Of a stretch of 64,000 nucleotides of DNA, positions 1 through 8,248 are shown piece by piece. The notes under the pieces are model-generated. The model made no database searches, was not told where the DNA came from, and saw only the letters and a list, made by a program, of their open reading frames with translations. The position numbers and the translations under genes were made by a program. The DNA lies in assembly GCA_938008415.1 (NCBI GenBank), contig CALLKI010000063.1, forward strand, positions 1 through 64,000, written 5' to 3'. How positions within the stretch are numbered: position 1 is the first letter of the stretch; every line of letters begins with the position of its first letter. Origin of the DNA: an uncultured Luteimonas sp. (GTDB lineage: Bacteria > Pseudomonadota > Gammaproteobacteria > Xanthomonadales > Xanthomonadaceae).

Positions 1-2
1 GC

Positions 3-74
3 CTGCGCGATGACCTCGGGTTCCGGCCGTTGTTCCCGCGCCTCGCGGACGCGGTGGCGGCGGGGCAGGCCTGA
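3..74 (+). CDS. C-terminal end of an unidentified protein (partial)
   Basis: Frame 3 is open from the left edge to a TGA at 72-74 and reads LRDDLGFRPLFPRLADAVAA near its end. The pattern (an acidic/leucine stretch, GFRP, then an alanine-rich helix) resembles the C-terminus of NAD-dependent epimerase/dehydratase-like proteins, but 23 residues are too few to assign a family. Other frames here either stop early or give arginine-rich shadow peptides. The gene starts outside the window. Confidence 0.45.
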   Translation: MRDDLGFRPLFPRLADAVAAGQA

Positions 75-151
75 GGACCGGCAGCGCGGAAAGCTGCCTG
101 CGTGGCGTGGGAATCCAGCGGCCCTCCGGTCGGGGAACGCAGGCGAGTCTG

Positions 152-260
152 TTGCCCCCCTCCCGACCTCCCCCCGCTTCGCAGGGGGAGGGGTGAAAGC
201 GCGAGCGGGAGGTTGAGTGGCGCAAGCGGGAAGGAGGCGATGCGTGGGCAGGGAGGCAAG
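152..260. repeat. Intergenic repeat, long type, copy 1
   Basis: This is an approximately 110-bp imperfect direct repeat of 5874-5985. Both copies run TTGCCCCCCTCCC, a CCTCCCCC/GGGGGAGG arm pair around CGCTTCGC, then GGGTG(G/A)AA, GCAAGCGGG and finally ATGCGTGGGCAGGG. The paired arms can form a hairpin. No open frame or transposase is associated with it, so it looks like a non-autonomous intergenic element of the REP/MITE kind. Confidence 0.7.
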
Positions 261-365
261 CTGGCCAGCGCACGGAAGGAGGGGATGAATGATGCAGGCG
301 GGGGACGGGTGAAAACACAGGCGGGGAAGGGTGAACAACGCACTCTGTGAGGAACAGCGGAGTCC

Positions 366-385
366 TCATGACGGAACGGTCATGA
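366..385. promoter_or_regulatory. Candidate operator: 7-6-7 inverted repeat
   Basis: TCATGAC, six bases, then GTCATGA form a perfect inverted repeat 80 bp upstream of the TonB-dependent receptor start. A weak -10-like CATAAC follows at 389-394, so a bound protein would sit about where the -35 element should be. The binding protein is unknown and no local regulator gene is adjacent. Confidence 0.4.
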
Positions 386-464
386 CGACATAACGATCCT
401 TCATTTCACGCGGCGGGACGGCGATGGCTGAATAGGGTTCCCACGTCGTTGCTCCCTCCCTGCC

Positions 465-3110
465 ATGCCACGCATCTCTCTCCTGGCCGCCGCGGTGACG
501 GCCTTGCTCCCGCTTGCACCCGGCCTTTCCGCCGGGGCCGAACCCGAACCCGCCGAGGCCTCCGGTGCCGCCGGCGAAAGCCGGACCCTGGCCACCGTGG
601 TGGTGACCGGCTCGAACCTGCGCCGCGCCGATGCCGAGGGGCCGAACCCGGTCCAGGTGATCGGCCGCGAGCAGCTGGAGGTCAGCGGCAAGGCCACGGT
701 GGCCGACCTGCTGCGCTCGATCTCGGCCAACACCGGCAACGCCACCAACGAGACCAGCAACAGCGGCTGGGCCTCCGGCTCGGCCGGCATCGGCCTGCGC
801 GGGCTGTCGCAGAAGAACACGCTGGTGCTGCTCAACGGCCGGCGGCTGGCGAACTACGGGTTCCCGTCGGGCGGCCTGTCCGACACCTTCGTCAACCTCA
901 ACGCGCTGCCGCTGGTGGCGGTGGAGCGGATCGAGGTGCTCAAGGACGGCGCCTCGGCGGTGTACGGCTCGGACGCGGTGGCCGGCGTGGTCAACATCAT
1001 CACCCGGCAGGATTTCCAGGGACTGGATGTCGGTGGCCGGCTTGGCACATCGGACGAGGGTGGGCTGGACGAGCGCCAGGCTAGGCTGATCGGCGGCTTC
1101 GGCGACATCGGGGCCGACGGCTACAACGTGCTCTACAGCCTCGACTATTACGACCGCGACCGGCTGGACCAGACCCAGCGCAGGCTGACCCGTTCCGGCA
1201 TCTACACCGGGCTGCCGGGCGGGCGCTGGAACGGCTGGTCGGCCAAGGGCGCGAGGTTCTTGGTCGGCGGCGTGTCGGTGCCGCTCCTCGATGCGGACGG
1301 CAACTGCCCGGACGGCACCGTGCTGGTGCCCAGTGCGCCGATCGATGGCCTGCCGGGCGACACCTGCGCCTTCAACCTGGCCGACTACACCACGCTGATC
1401 CCGGCGACCGAACGCGTGCAGGGCTATGTCAACGCCACGTACCGCATCGGCGACAACGTGGAGGCTTTCGGCGAGCTGCTCTACAGCTACCTGCGCGGCA
1501 CCTCGTGGTTCGGCAGCAGCCCGTTCTTCACGCTGGAAGGCGGCCGCTTCGCGCTCAACGCGCAGACCGGGCTGGCCGAGCCGGTGCCGGCGATCCTGCC
1601 GGCGGCCAACCCGTACAACCCGTACGGCGAGGACGTGCCGATCGAGTACACGTTCTTCAACCTCGGCCGGTCGATCAAGACCAACCGGTCCTATGCCCAC
1701 CGCGTGCTCGGCGGCGTGCGCGGGCGCGCAGGGGAGTGGGACTGGGAAACCGCCGCGTTCCTGGCGCGCAGCAGGGAGAAGGAGCGCGTCGCGGGCGGCT
1801 TCGCAAACCGCTGGGCGCTGTTCGACGCCCTGGCCGATGGCAGCTACAACCTGCACGACCCGGCGGCGACGCCGCAGTCCGTGCTCGATGCGATCAACCT
1901 GGGCACGCTGCGGCCGGCGGATTCGCGGCTGGCGGGCGTGGACGCCCGCATCATCGGCCGGATCGGGACGTTGCCGGCCGGTCCGCTGGGCTTCGCCGCG
2001 GGTGTGGAATGGCGCCGCGAGGAGCTTGTCTCGCGCAACCCGTGGCAGATCGACGCCGGGCTGCAGATCCGCCCGGCGATCGCCGCGGTGAACGGCGGGC
2101 GCGAGGTCGCCGCGGTCTATGCCGAGGTCAACCTGCCGCTGCGCGAGCGCCTCGAGCTGCAGCTGGCCGGGCGCGGCGACCACTACAGCGACTTCGGCGA
2201 GGCGTTCTCGCCCAAGGCCAGCCTGCGCTGGCAGCCGTTCGATGCGCTGCTGGTGCGCGCGGCGGCCTCGCGCGGGTTCCGGGCGCCGTCGCTGTCGGAG
2301 AACTCGGCAAGCACCAACATCTCCTACGGCTCGGTCGTGGACCCGTACGACCCGGACATCCCCGGTTCGCGGCAGAGCCCGACCTTCTTCACCGTGGGCA
2401 ACACGGAGCTCAAGCCCGAGCGCACGCACAGCTACAACGCGGGCATCGTGTTCTCGCCGCGGCCCGACACCAGCCTGAGCCTGGACTGGTACCGCATCGA
2501 GCTGGACAACCTGATCGGCACCGGCAACACCGCGGCCATCGTCGAGCGCAACGACCCGCGCGACGTGGTCCGGGACGGACGCGGCAAGCTGCAGGCGGTG
2601 TACAACCGCTACCAGAACCTGACCGAGCTGAAGACCTCGGGCATCGACGCGGAACTGCGCCAACGCTGGAAGACCGCGTCCGCAGGCGAGTTCGTGCTCT
2701 CCGGCGTGCTGACCCACGTGCTGGAGTACCGCCGCCAGAACACGCCCGGCGGCCCGCTGGTCGAGTACGCGGGCAGCAACGCCGGGTTCACCCTGCCGCG
2801 CACCAAGGCCACGACCACGCTGGACTGGCGCTTCCGCGACTTCGGGGCGGCGCTGACCTGGTACTACACGAGCGGCTACGCGCAGGCGCGCAGCAGCGGG
2901 CAGTCGCGGGTGGACCACCACGACCAGTTCGACCTGTACCTGGCGTGGCGCGGCGTGCCGAAGCTGACCGTGTACGCCAAGGTCCAGAACCTGCTGGACG
3001 AGGCCCCGCCGCACGATGCCTCGTTCCCGGGCATCCGCGCGCCGTACGACTTCTCGCAGTACGACCTGCGTGGGCGCTACTTCTCGGTCGGCTTCGACTA
3101 CAGCTTCTGA
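465..3110 (+). CDS. TonB-dependent outer-membrane receptor
   Basis: 881 residues with an N-terminal signal peptide (hydrophobic LLAAAVTALLPLAPGL, cleavage near residue 24), then a TonB-box-like LATVVVTGSN around residue 44. The plug domain (about 45-190) carries the typical RGLSQKNTLVLLNGRR and VERIEVLKDGASAVYGSDAVAGVVNIIT motifs. A beta-barrel follows, ending in an aromatic C-terminus (FSVGFDYSF), the signal for BAM-mediated insertion. The family imports siderophores, vitamins, sugars or peptides using ExbBD-TonB energy. The substrate cannot be read from sequence, although the downstream exported carboxypeptidase-like gene makes peptide uptake an attractive guess. The ATG gives a clean signal peptide. 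Confidence 0.93.
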   Translation: MPRISLLAAAVTALLPLAPGLSAGAEPEPAEASGAAGESRTLATVVVTGSNLRRADAEGPNPVQVIGREQLEVSGKATVADLLRSISANTGNATNETSNSGWASGSAGIGLRGLSQKNTLVLLNGRRLANYGFPSGGLSDTFVNLNALPLVAVERIEVLKDGASAVYGSDAVAGVVNIITRQDFQGLDVGGRLGTSDEGGLDERQARLIGGFGDIGADGYNVLYSLDYYDRDRLDQTQRRLTRSGIYTGLPGGRWNGWSAKGARFLVGGVSVPLLDADGNCPDGTVLVPSAPIDGLPGDTCAFNLADYTTLIPATERVQGYVNATYRIGDNVEAFGELLYSYLRGTSWFGSSPFFTLEGGRFALNAQTGLAEPVPAILPAANPYNPYGEDVPIEYTFFNLGRSIKTNRSYAHRVLGGVRGRAGEWDWETAAFLARSREKERVAGGFANRWALFDALADGSYNLHDPAATPQSVLDAINLGTLRPADSRLAGVDARIIGRIGTLPAGPLGFAAGVEWRREELVSRNPWQIDAGLQIRPAIAAVNGGREVAAVYAEVNLPLRERLELQLAGRGDHYSDFGEAFSPKASLRWQPFDALLVRAAASRGFRAPSLSENSASTNISYGSVVDPYDPDIPGSRQSPTFFTVGNTELKPERTHSYNAGIVFSPRPDTSLSLDWYRIELDNLIGTGNTAAIVERNDPRDVVRDGRGKLQAVYNRYQNLTELKTSGIDAELRQRWKTASAGEFVLSGVLTHVLEYRRQNTPGGPLVEYAGSNAGFTLPRTKATTTLDWRFRDFGAALTWYYTSGYAQARSSGQSRVDHHDQFDLYLAWRGVPKLTVYAKVQNLLDEAPPHDASFPGIRAPYDFSQYDLRGRYFSVGFDYSF

Positions 3111-3114
3111 TCCC

Positions 3115-3143
3115 CGGGCGGCCCGGCGTGGCCGCCCGTTTTT
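3115..3143 (+). terminator. Rho-independent terminator between receptor and M14 peptidase
   Basis: CGGGCGGCC (3115-3123), a six-base loop, GGCCGCCCG (3130-3138) and then TTTTT form a perfect 9-bp stem with a U-tract, 5 bp after the receptor stop. It ends only 20 bp before the next start codon, so it may act as a partial terminator within a receptor-peptidase unit. Confidence 0.85.
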
Positions 3144-3163
3144 CCGCTTCCACGGAGTGCCGG

Positions 3164-5743
3164 ATGTCCCTGATCGCCCGACGCCTGTTCCTGGCTTCGT
3201 TCCTGCTGCTGTCTTCGCTCGCGTGGAGCGTGCACGCGCAGACGGCGTATTACTTCCCGGCCACGCCGGTCGATCCCGACCCGGCCGTGCCCACGCCCGA
3301 ACAGTTCCTCGGCTATCCCATCGGCAGCCGCTACACGCGGCACGCCGACCTGGTGGCGTACTTCGAGGAGCTGGCACGGGTGTCGCCGCGGGTGAAGGTG
3401 GAGCGCATCGGCCGCAGCTACGAGGGCAGGCCGCTGCTGCTGGCCACGATCACCGACCCGGGCAACCATGCCCGACTGGAGGAGTTGCGTCGCGCGCACG
3501 CCACCCTGGTGGACCCGTCGCAGCCACTCCAGGCCGCGGCCGGCGCGCCGGTGGTGGTGTGGCTGGGCTACAGCGTGCACGGTGCCGAGACCTCCAGCGC
3601 CGAGGCTGCGCTGCTGACCGCGTGGTTCCTCGCGGCGGACCGCGGCGGGGAGACGCGGCGCTGGCTGCGCGAGGCGGTGGTGCTGATCGACCCGGCGCAG
3701 AACCCGGACGGCCGCGACCGCACCGCGAACTGGCACAACGCCTGGGCCTCGCAGCCGCCATCGCCGGACCCGGCCGACCGCGAGCACGTCGAGCCGTTCC
3801 CGGGCGGGCGCTGGAACCACTACCTGACCGACCTCAACCGCGACTGGCTGGCGCTGGCGCAGCTCGACAGCGTGCCGAAGGTGGAACACTTCCACCGCTG
3901 GTACCCGAACGTCCAGATCGACTTCCACGAGATGGGCAAGGACAGCACCTATTACTTCGAGCCTTCGCCGAAGAGCATGGAAAGCCCGCTGCTGCCCGGG
4001 AGCTCGTACGAGGCCAACCACGTGCTGGCGCGCTACCACGCGCAGGCGCTCGATGCGCTAGGCTCGCTGTACTACAGCGGAGAGAACTTCGACAACTTCT
4101 CGCCGATCTACGGTTCCACCTATCCGGACTTCCACGGTGGCGTGGGCGCCACGGTGGAGCAGGCCAGCTCGCGCGGGCGCGTGCAGGAGACCGTCAACGG
4201 CCTGCTCGAGTTCCGCTTCACCATCCGCAACCACCTCAACGTGGGGCTGGCCACGGTCCGCGGCGCTGTGGAACAGAAGGACTTCCTGTTCCGGCTGCAG
4301 AAGGACTTCTTCCGCAGCGCGCTGGACCAGGCCGCGCGCTACCCGGTGAAGGCGTGGGTGTTCGGCGACCGCAACGACCCGACCCTGAGCCGCCGTCTGC
4401 TGACGCTGCTGCTGCGCCACCGCATCGAGGTGCACGAGCTGGCGCAGCCGGTGGAAGTGGACGGCAGGCGCTTCGAGCCGGGCAGTGCATGGGTGGTGCC
4501 GGCGCGGCAGCCTTCGTTCCGGCTGGCGCACGCGATCTTCGAGTTCACGCCGCCGGTGAAGGGCGACATCTTCTACAGCGGCACATCGTACGCGGTGGCC
4601 CCGGCCTATGGCCTGCGCTACGCGGCCAGCCGGCGCGTGCTGCCCGCGGGCGCGCGCGTGCACCAGGTGCCGCCGGCCACGGGAGGCGTGGAGGGCGGCG
4701 TGGCGCGCTACGCCTATGCCCTCGATCTGCGCGACTTCGGCGCCTATCGCCTCGTTGGTGCCCTGCTCGCGGACGACCTCCGGCTGCGCGCGGCGTTCTC
4801 GCCGGTCGCGCCGGCCGGGGAAGCCGGGCAGCCGCGCCGCGGGCTGGTGCTGGTGCCGGTGGCCGGACAGCCGCTCGATGCGCAGGCGCTGCATGCGCGC
4901 ATCGACGCGCTGGCCAGGGAACTGGGCGTGCGCGTGCAGGCGGTGCACAGCGGCAAGAGTGCCTCCGGGGTGGACCTGGGCAGCGACGGCCTCAAGCCGG
5001 TCCGCAGGCCTTCCGTCGCGCTGGTGATGGGTGCGGGCGTGTCGCCGCCGGAGATCGGCGCCGCGTGGCACGCGTTCGACACCGCGCTCGGCCTGCCGTC
5101 CAGCAAGCTGGAACCGGTGCAGCTCGGCGAGGTTCCGCTGGAGCGCTACACCACCATCGTGCTGGCCAACGGCAACTATGCCGGCGTGCCGGAGGCCGCG
5201 GTGGAGGCGCTCAGGCGCTGGATCGCCGCGGGAGGTTCGCTCGTGGCCTGCAACACCGGCGCGCGCTGGGCCATCGAGAAGGGTCTGCTGCCGGCGAAGC
5301 TGCGCGAGCCGCCGCCTCCGGCCGGGGGCGGGCTGCGCCTGGACTTCGGCACCCAGCGCGAGGTGTTCGCGCTGCGCCGGGTCAGCGGGAACATCCTCAG
5401 CGCCGACATCGACCTGACGCACCCGATCGCATTCGGGCTGCAGGAGCGCCGCATCTTCGTCAACAAGGAGACCGGGCTGGTGTTCGAGAAGGGGGCCAAC
5501 CCGTACCTCGACGTGGTGCGCATCGACGACGAGCCGCTGGTCAACGGCTACCTGTCGGAGGAAAACCGCAGGCACGTGGCCGGCAGCGCCTTCGTGCAGG
5601 TGGTGCCGGTGGGGAAGGGCAACGTGGTGGTCTTCGCCGACGACCCCGCCCACCGCAAGTACTGGCACGGCACCGAACGCCTCCTGCTCAACGCCGCGCT
5701 GTTCTCCAACCACCTCAACCCGCAGCGCCAGCGCGGCGAGTAG
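3164..5743 (+). CDS. Exported M14-family zinc carboxypeptidase-like protein
   Basis: 859 residues. The first 26 form a signal peptide ending HAQ. Residues about 55-370 are an M14 catalytic domain: H139-x-x-E142 (GYSVHGAETS) and H255 (DFHEMGKDS) fit the three zinc ligands, and E332 (GATVEQ) fits the catalytic glutamate. A long C-terminal part (about 600-850) includes a glutamine-amidotransferase-like fold segment (AWHAFDTALGLPSSKLEPV, GGSLVACNTGARW), as in other large exported M14 proteins of xanthomonads. It probably trims peptides in the periplasm or outside the cell. The start follows CGGAG with about 7-bp spacing. The same frame is open far upstream inside the receptor gene, but that part is low-probability shadow sequence. 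Confidence 0.88.
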   Translation: MSLIARRLFLASFLLLSSLAWSVHAQTAYYFPATPVDPDPAVPTPEQFLGYPIGSRYTRHADLVAYFEELARVSPRVKVERIGRSYEGRPLLLATITDPGNHARLEELRRAHATLVDPSQPLQAAAGAPVVVWLGYSVHGAETSSAEAALLTAWFLAADRGGETRRWLREAVVLIDPAQNPDGRDRTANWHNAWASQPPSPDPADREHVEPFPGGRWNHYLTDLNRDWLALAQLDSVPKVEHFHRWYPNVQIDFHEMGKDSTYYFEPSPKSMESPLLPGSSYEANHVLARYHAQALDALGSLYYSGENFDNFSPIYGSTYPDFHGGVGATVEQASSRGRVQETVNGLLEFRFTIRNHLNVGLATVRGAVEQKDFLFRLQKDFFRSALDQAARYPVKAWVFGDRNDPTLSRRLLTLLLRHRIEVHELAQPVEVDGRRFEPGSAWVVPARQPSFRLAHAIFEFTPPVKGDIFYSGTSYAVAPAYGLRYAASRRVLPAGARVHQVPPATGGVEGGVARYAYALDLRDFGAYRLVGALLADDLRLRAAFSPVAPAGEAGQPRRGLVLVPVAGQPLDAQALHARIDALARELGVRVQAVHSGKSASGVDLGSDGLKPVRRPSVALVMGAGVSPPEIGAAWHAFDTALGLPSSKLEPVQLGEVPLERYTTIVLANGNYAGVPEAAVEALRRWIAAGGSLVACNTGARWAIEKGLLPAKLREPPPPAGGGLRLDFGTQREVFALRRVSGNILSADIDLTHPIAFGLQERRIFVNKETGLVFEKGANPYLDVVRIDDEPLVNGYLSEENRRHVAGSAFVQVVPVGKGNVVVFADDPAHRKYWHGTERLLLNAALFSNHLNPQRQRGE

Positions 5744-5780
5744 GCGGCCTGCAGCGCAGGCGTGGGAAACCCCTCCTGTG

Positions 5781-5831
5781 CATGCGGGAAAAACTCCCTC
5801 CCCCGTTCACGGGGGAGGGTCGGGGTGGGGG
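5781..5831. repeat. Intergenic hairpin repeat, short type, copy 1
   Basis: CATGCGGGAAAAACT leads into CCCTCCCCCG (5796-5805), loop TTCA, CGGGGGAGGG (5810-5819) and a GTCGGGGTGGGGG tail. The 10-bp stem is perfect. The copy at 6099-6150 matches over about 50 bp with two or three differences. Confidence 0.8.
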
Positions 5832-5873
5832 ATCGTCCTCCCGGTGCGGCGCCGGACATTCCCCGCTGGCGGT

Positions 5874-5985
5874 TTGCCCCCCTCCCGGCCTCCCCCCGCT
5901 TCGCAGGGGGAGGGGTGGAAACGCAAGCGGGGACGGGGAATGGCGCAAGCGGGGGAAAGCGGCAATGCGTGGGCAGGGGAAGGGG
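5874..5985. repeat. Intergenic repeat, long type, copy 2
   Basis: Imperfect direct repeat of 152-260, in the same orientation. The two copies lie on either side of the TonB-dependent receptor and M14 peptidase genes, 5.7 kb apart. Confidence 0.7.
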
Positions 5986-6098
5986 TTCAATATCCTCTCC
6001 CCGCAGGCGGGGCGATGCGTGCGCAGGGAGGCAAGCAGGCAGGCGCATTGCGCTGGCCGGCGCATCCTCTCTCCCGCCCGCGGGGCCCCCTTGCGGGC

Positions 6099-6150
6099 AT
6101 GCGGGAAAAAACTCCCTCCCCCGTTCACGGGGGAGGGCTGGGGTGGGGGG
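6099..6150. repeat. Intergenic hairpin repeat, short type, copy 2
   Basis: Same unit as 5781-5831: CATGCGGGAAAAAACT, stem CCCTCCCCCG (6114-6123), loop TTCA, CGGGGGAGGG (6128-6137), then CTGGGGTGGGGG. Direct orientation relative to copy 1, 318 bp downstream. Confidence 0.8.
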
Positions 6151-6248
6151 ATTCTTCCGTGTCGCCGGATATTCCCCGCCGATGTCCTGCCTCCTTCCAG
6201 CCATCCGCACGGTGCGGCACACCGGGCGTCCGGATGGGCCGCGCGGCT

Positions 6249-6281
6249 CATCCCCACCCTCCGTGAACGGGGGAGGAGCGA
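6249..6281. repeat. Intergenic hairpin repeat, short type, reversed partial copy
   Basis: Read on the minus strand this gives CTCCTCCCCCGTTCACGGAG followed by GGTGGGGATG, the same core and TTCA loop as the two direct copies but with an eroded right arm. It lies 70 bp upstream of the DUF4344 gene. Confidence 0.6.
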
Positions 6282-6348
6282 ACGCGAGCGGGACGGCCGT
6301 TCGTCTTTCCCTGTACCCTTCTGCATTCCTCCAGGAATTCCATCCCCG

Positions 6349-7227
6349 GTGCGCGTGCGGTTCCTCCCGGCCATCCTGATGCTGCTTGCCGCCGGTTGTG
6401 CGATGGCGGGTGGGACGCCAGCGGCCCCGCGGTTCGAATACGCCTACGAGGTGCCGGCATCGGCGGATCTGCAGGAGATCCACCGGCGGGTACGCGACGC
6501 CGACCTGCTGCGCCGGCTGCCGGAGATCCAGGCCATCGACGGCATGTTCTCGCTGTCGCGCACGCTGCGTTACGTCGCTTCCGAGTGCGGCGAGTTCGGC
6601 GCGTTCTACCGCCCGGCGACCACCGAGGTCGTGCTGTGCTACGAGACCCTGCGCACGCTGTACGAGCGTGGCGCACAGTACCGGGACCCGCTCGGCATGA
6701 CGGTGGCGGAGCCGCTGCGCTACGTCCGCGCGAACGTGCGCTTCATGCTGCTGCACGAGACCGGCCACGCGCTGGTGCACCTGCTGGACCTGCCGGTGAC
6801 GGGCCGGCAGGAGGATGCGGTGGACCAGCTTGCCGCGATCCTGATGCTGCGTTTCGCGCGCCTCAACCAGACCCCGGACGAGGTGATCGGGGACCTGCGC
6901 ATGGCCGCGCATTCAATGCTCATGCGCAGCACCGGCGCCTACCAGCTCGACGCCTACGCCGACGAGCACGCGCTGGGCGAGCAACGCTATTTCAACCTCC
7001 AGTGCCTGATCTACGGCACCGATCCGCAGGAGTTCGCGGGCATGGTCGAGGCCGGGGACCTGACCGCCGCCCGCGCCGCGACCTGCCCGGCGGAAACGCG
7101 CCGCGTTGGCCGTGCCTGGGTGCGGCTGTTGCTGCCGCACCTGGCGCCGGGCCACGAGGACTACCGGGAAGAGGCGATGCGCTATCTGCGGGAGGCAGGA
7201 AGCGCCGATTCCGGCGCGGTCGAGTGA
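6349..7227 (+). CDS. DUF4344-type putative metallopeptidase, probable lipoprotein
   Basis: 292 residues from a GTG at 6349 preceded by CCAGGA. The N-terminus (RFLPAILMLLAAGC) is a short signal peptide with a near-canonical lipobox (AAG-C), so the mature protein is probably lipid-anchored. The zinc motif H136-E-T-G-H (LLHETGHALVHLLDLPV), followed by the conserved GRQEDAVDQLAAILML, is the hallmark of the DUF4344 metallopeptidase family. Its substrate is unknown. It sits downstream of the repeat-rich gap and begins a run of exported hydrolases. GTG 6355 and ATG 6379 are alternative starts, but ATG 6379 would destroy the signal sequence. Confidence 0.82.
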   Translation: MRVRFLPAILMLLAAGCAMAGGTPAAPRFEYAYEVPASADLQEIHRRVRDADLLRRLPEIQAIDGMFSLSRTLRYVASECGEFGAFYRPATTEVVLCYETLRTLYERGAQYRDPLGMTVAEPLRYVRANVRFMLLHETGHALVHLLDLPVTGRQEDAVDQLAAILMLRFARLNQTPDEVIGDLRMAAHSMLMRSTGAYQLDAYADEHALGEQRYFNLQCLIYGTDPQEFAGMVEAGDLTAARAATCPAETRRVGRAWVRLLLPHLAPGHEDYREEAMRYLREAGSADSGAVE

Positions 7228-7241
7228 CGGCGCGGGCGGCG

Positions 7242-7261
7242 CCCGGCCGATGTTGGCCGGG
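7242..7261 (+). terminator. Possible terminator hairpin after the DUF4344 gene
   Basis: CCCGGCC (7242-7248), a six-base loop and GGCCGGG (7255-7261) form a 7-bp GC stem 15 bp after the stop codon. There is no U-run, so termination efficiency is uncertain. A TAGACT at 7308-7313 downstream may be the -10 of the next gene. Confidence 0.4.
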
Positions 7262-7349
7262 ATTGGCGGGAACGGGCCGGGATGTCCCCGTTGCCGGTGC
7301 TGTCTCCTAGACTCCGCCGTTCCACGTGGACAGACAGGCCCCGTCCGTC

Positions 7350-8162
7350 ATGAGAGTCGCGCTGTATCCGTTCCTGCTGCTCTTCGCCGCCGGCCTGCTG
7401 GCGCCGGGCGCACGGGCAGATCCCGTGGCATTGCCGCCACACCGCTCGGTCATCCTCGAGTCGGAGCGGATGGGAGAGGCGCGCGCGATCAACCTCTACC
7501 TGCCGCCGGACCATGGTGGTGATCGCCGTTATCCGGTGGTCTACATGCCGGATGGCGGCCTCGACGAGGATTTCCCGCACGTGGCCGGCGCCATCGATGC
7601 CGCGATCCGGGAGGGGCGGATGGCCCCGGTCATCCTGGTCGGCATCGCCAACACGCAGCGGCGCCGCGACATGACCGGGCCGACCGAAGTGGAGGAGGAC
7701 AGGGCGATCGCGCCGGTGGTGGGCGGCTCACCGGCATTCCGGGCTTTCATCGCCTCCGAGCTGGTGCCGTGGGTGGAGGCGAACCTGCCGGCCGGTGAAG
7801 GCAGGGCGATCATCGGCGAGTCCCTCGCGGGGCTGTTCATCCTCGAGACGCTCTTCGAGCAGCCGGACCTGTTCGATACCTGGATCGTGCTGGACCCGAG
7901 CCTGTGGTGGAACGCAGGACGGCTGGCGAGGGATGCGGCAGGCTGGTTCGATGCGAACCCCGGTGTCGCAGGCAGGCTGTATCTGGCCTGGACGGAACCG
8001 GATTCCATCGGCCCGAATGTCCTGCGTCTGGAGGAATCCATGCGCCGGGCTGCACCGGCAGGCCTGCAGTGGCGGGTCGAAGCCCGGCCGGATCTCGACC
8101 ACGGCTCGATCTACCGCGCGCTGGCACCGGTCGTGCTGCCGATGATGTATCCCGGCGATTGA
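7350..8162 (+). CDS. Exported alpha/beta-hydrolase (putative esterase family, PF00756-like)
   Basis: 270 residues from ATG 7350, with a signal peptide (RVALYPFLLLFAAGLLAPGARA). The fold signature includes YPVVYMPDGG, a GESLAG nucleophile elbow (Ser about residue 160) with the ETLFEQPDLFDTWIVLDPSLWWN strand-helix typical of esterase-D/ferric-enterobactin-esterase relatives, and a C-terminal DHGSIYRAL supplying the histidine. It may hydrolyse an ester in the periplasm. A siderophore ester is one option in this family, but nothing here shows it. A GTG at 7326 in the same frame is an alternative start with no better ribosome site. Confidence 0.8.
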   Translation: MRVALYPFLLLFAAGLLAPGARADPVALPPHRSVILESERMGEARAINLYLPPDHGGDRRYPVVYMPDGGLDEDFPHVAGAIDAAIREGRMAPVILVGIANTQRRRDMTGPTEVEEDRAIAPVVGGSPAFRAFIASELVPWVEANLPAGEGRAIIGESLAGLFILETLFEQPDLFDTWIVLDPSLWWNAGRLARDAAGWFDANPGVAGRLYLAWTEPDSIGPNVLRLEESMRRAAPAGLQWRVEARPDLDHGSIYRALAPVVLPMMYPGD

Positions 8163-8248
8163 CCTGTTGCCGGGATGCGGCATCGCATGGCATCGGGCTT
8201 TGACCGGACTTCCCACGGGAAGCCGCTTCCCCGTTCCACGGGTTGCAT

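Larger units (their letters stand above)
75..464. other. 390-bp intergenic region with repeat-derived sequence and a candidate operator
   Basis: No convincing gene lies here. The left two thirds consist of G-rich sequence related to the repeats at 5.8-6.3 kb (best copy at 152-260, a degenerate copy around 300-340). The right end holds a perfect inverted repeat (366-385) and an AT-richer stretch (388-410) ahead of the receptor gene, which is the likely promoter area. Confidence 0.6.
5744..6348. other. 605-bp intergenic region built of palindromic repeats
   Basis: No gene is supported. The stretch is a mosaic of at least four repeat copies: two short-type hairpins in direct orientation (5781-5831, 6099-6150), one reversed partial copy (6249-6281) and one long-type copy (5874-5985), plus a GATGCGTGCGCAGGGAGGCAAG segment (about 6014-6035) also seen at 239-260. 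Frames open across it encode only Pro/Arg/Gly-rich peptides. Confidence 0.75.

Noticed and set aside
1505..3163. Open upstream extension of the M14 peptidase frame through the receptor gene
   Set aside because: The extension is compositionally a shadow, and the signal peptide with Shine-Dalgarno at 3164 marks the true start.
366..3377. A 1003-codon open frame on the minus strand across the receptor gene
   Set aside because: It is the antisense shadow of a real high-GC gene: Arg/Ala/Gly/Val-rich, no domain, no ribosome site, while the plus strand encodes a complete TonB-dependent receptor.
5781..6281. CRISPR-like array
   Set aside because: Only three short palindromic copies with irregular spacing and one reversed; no regular repeat-spacer periodicity and no cas genes.
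5762..6379. Several overlapping open frames of 60-205 codons in the repeat-rich gap
   Set aside because: All encode low-complexity Pro/Arg/Gly peptides dictated by the palindromic repeats, with no conserved start or ribosome site.
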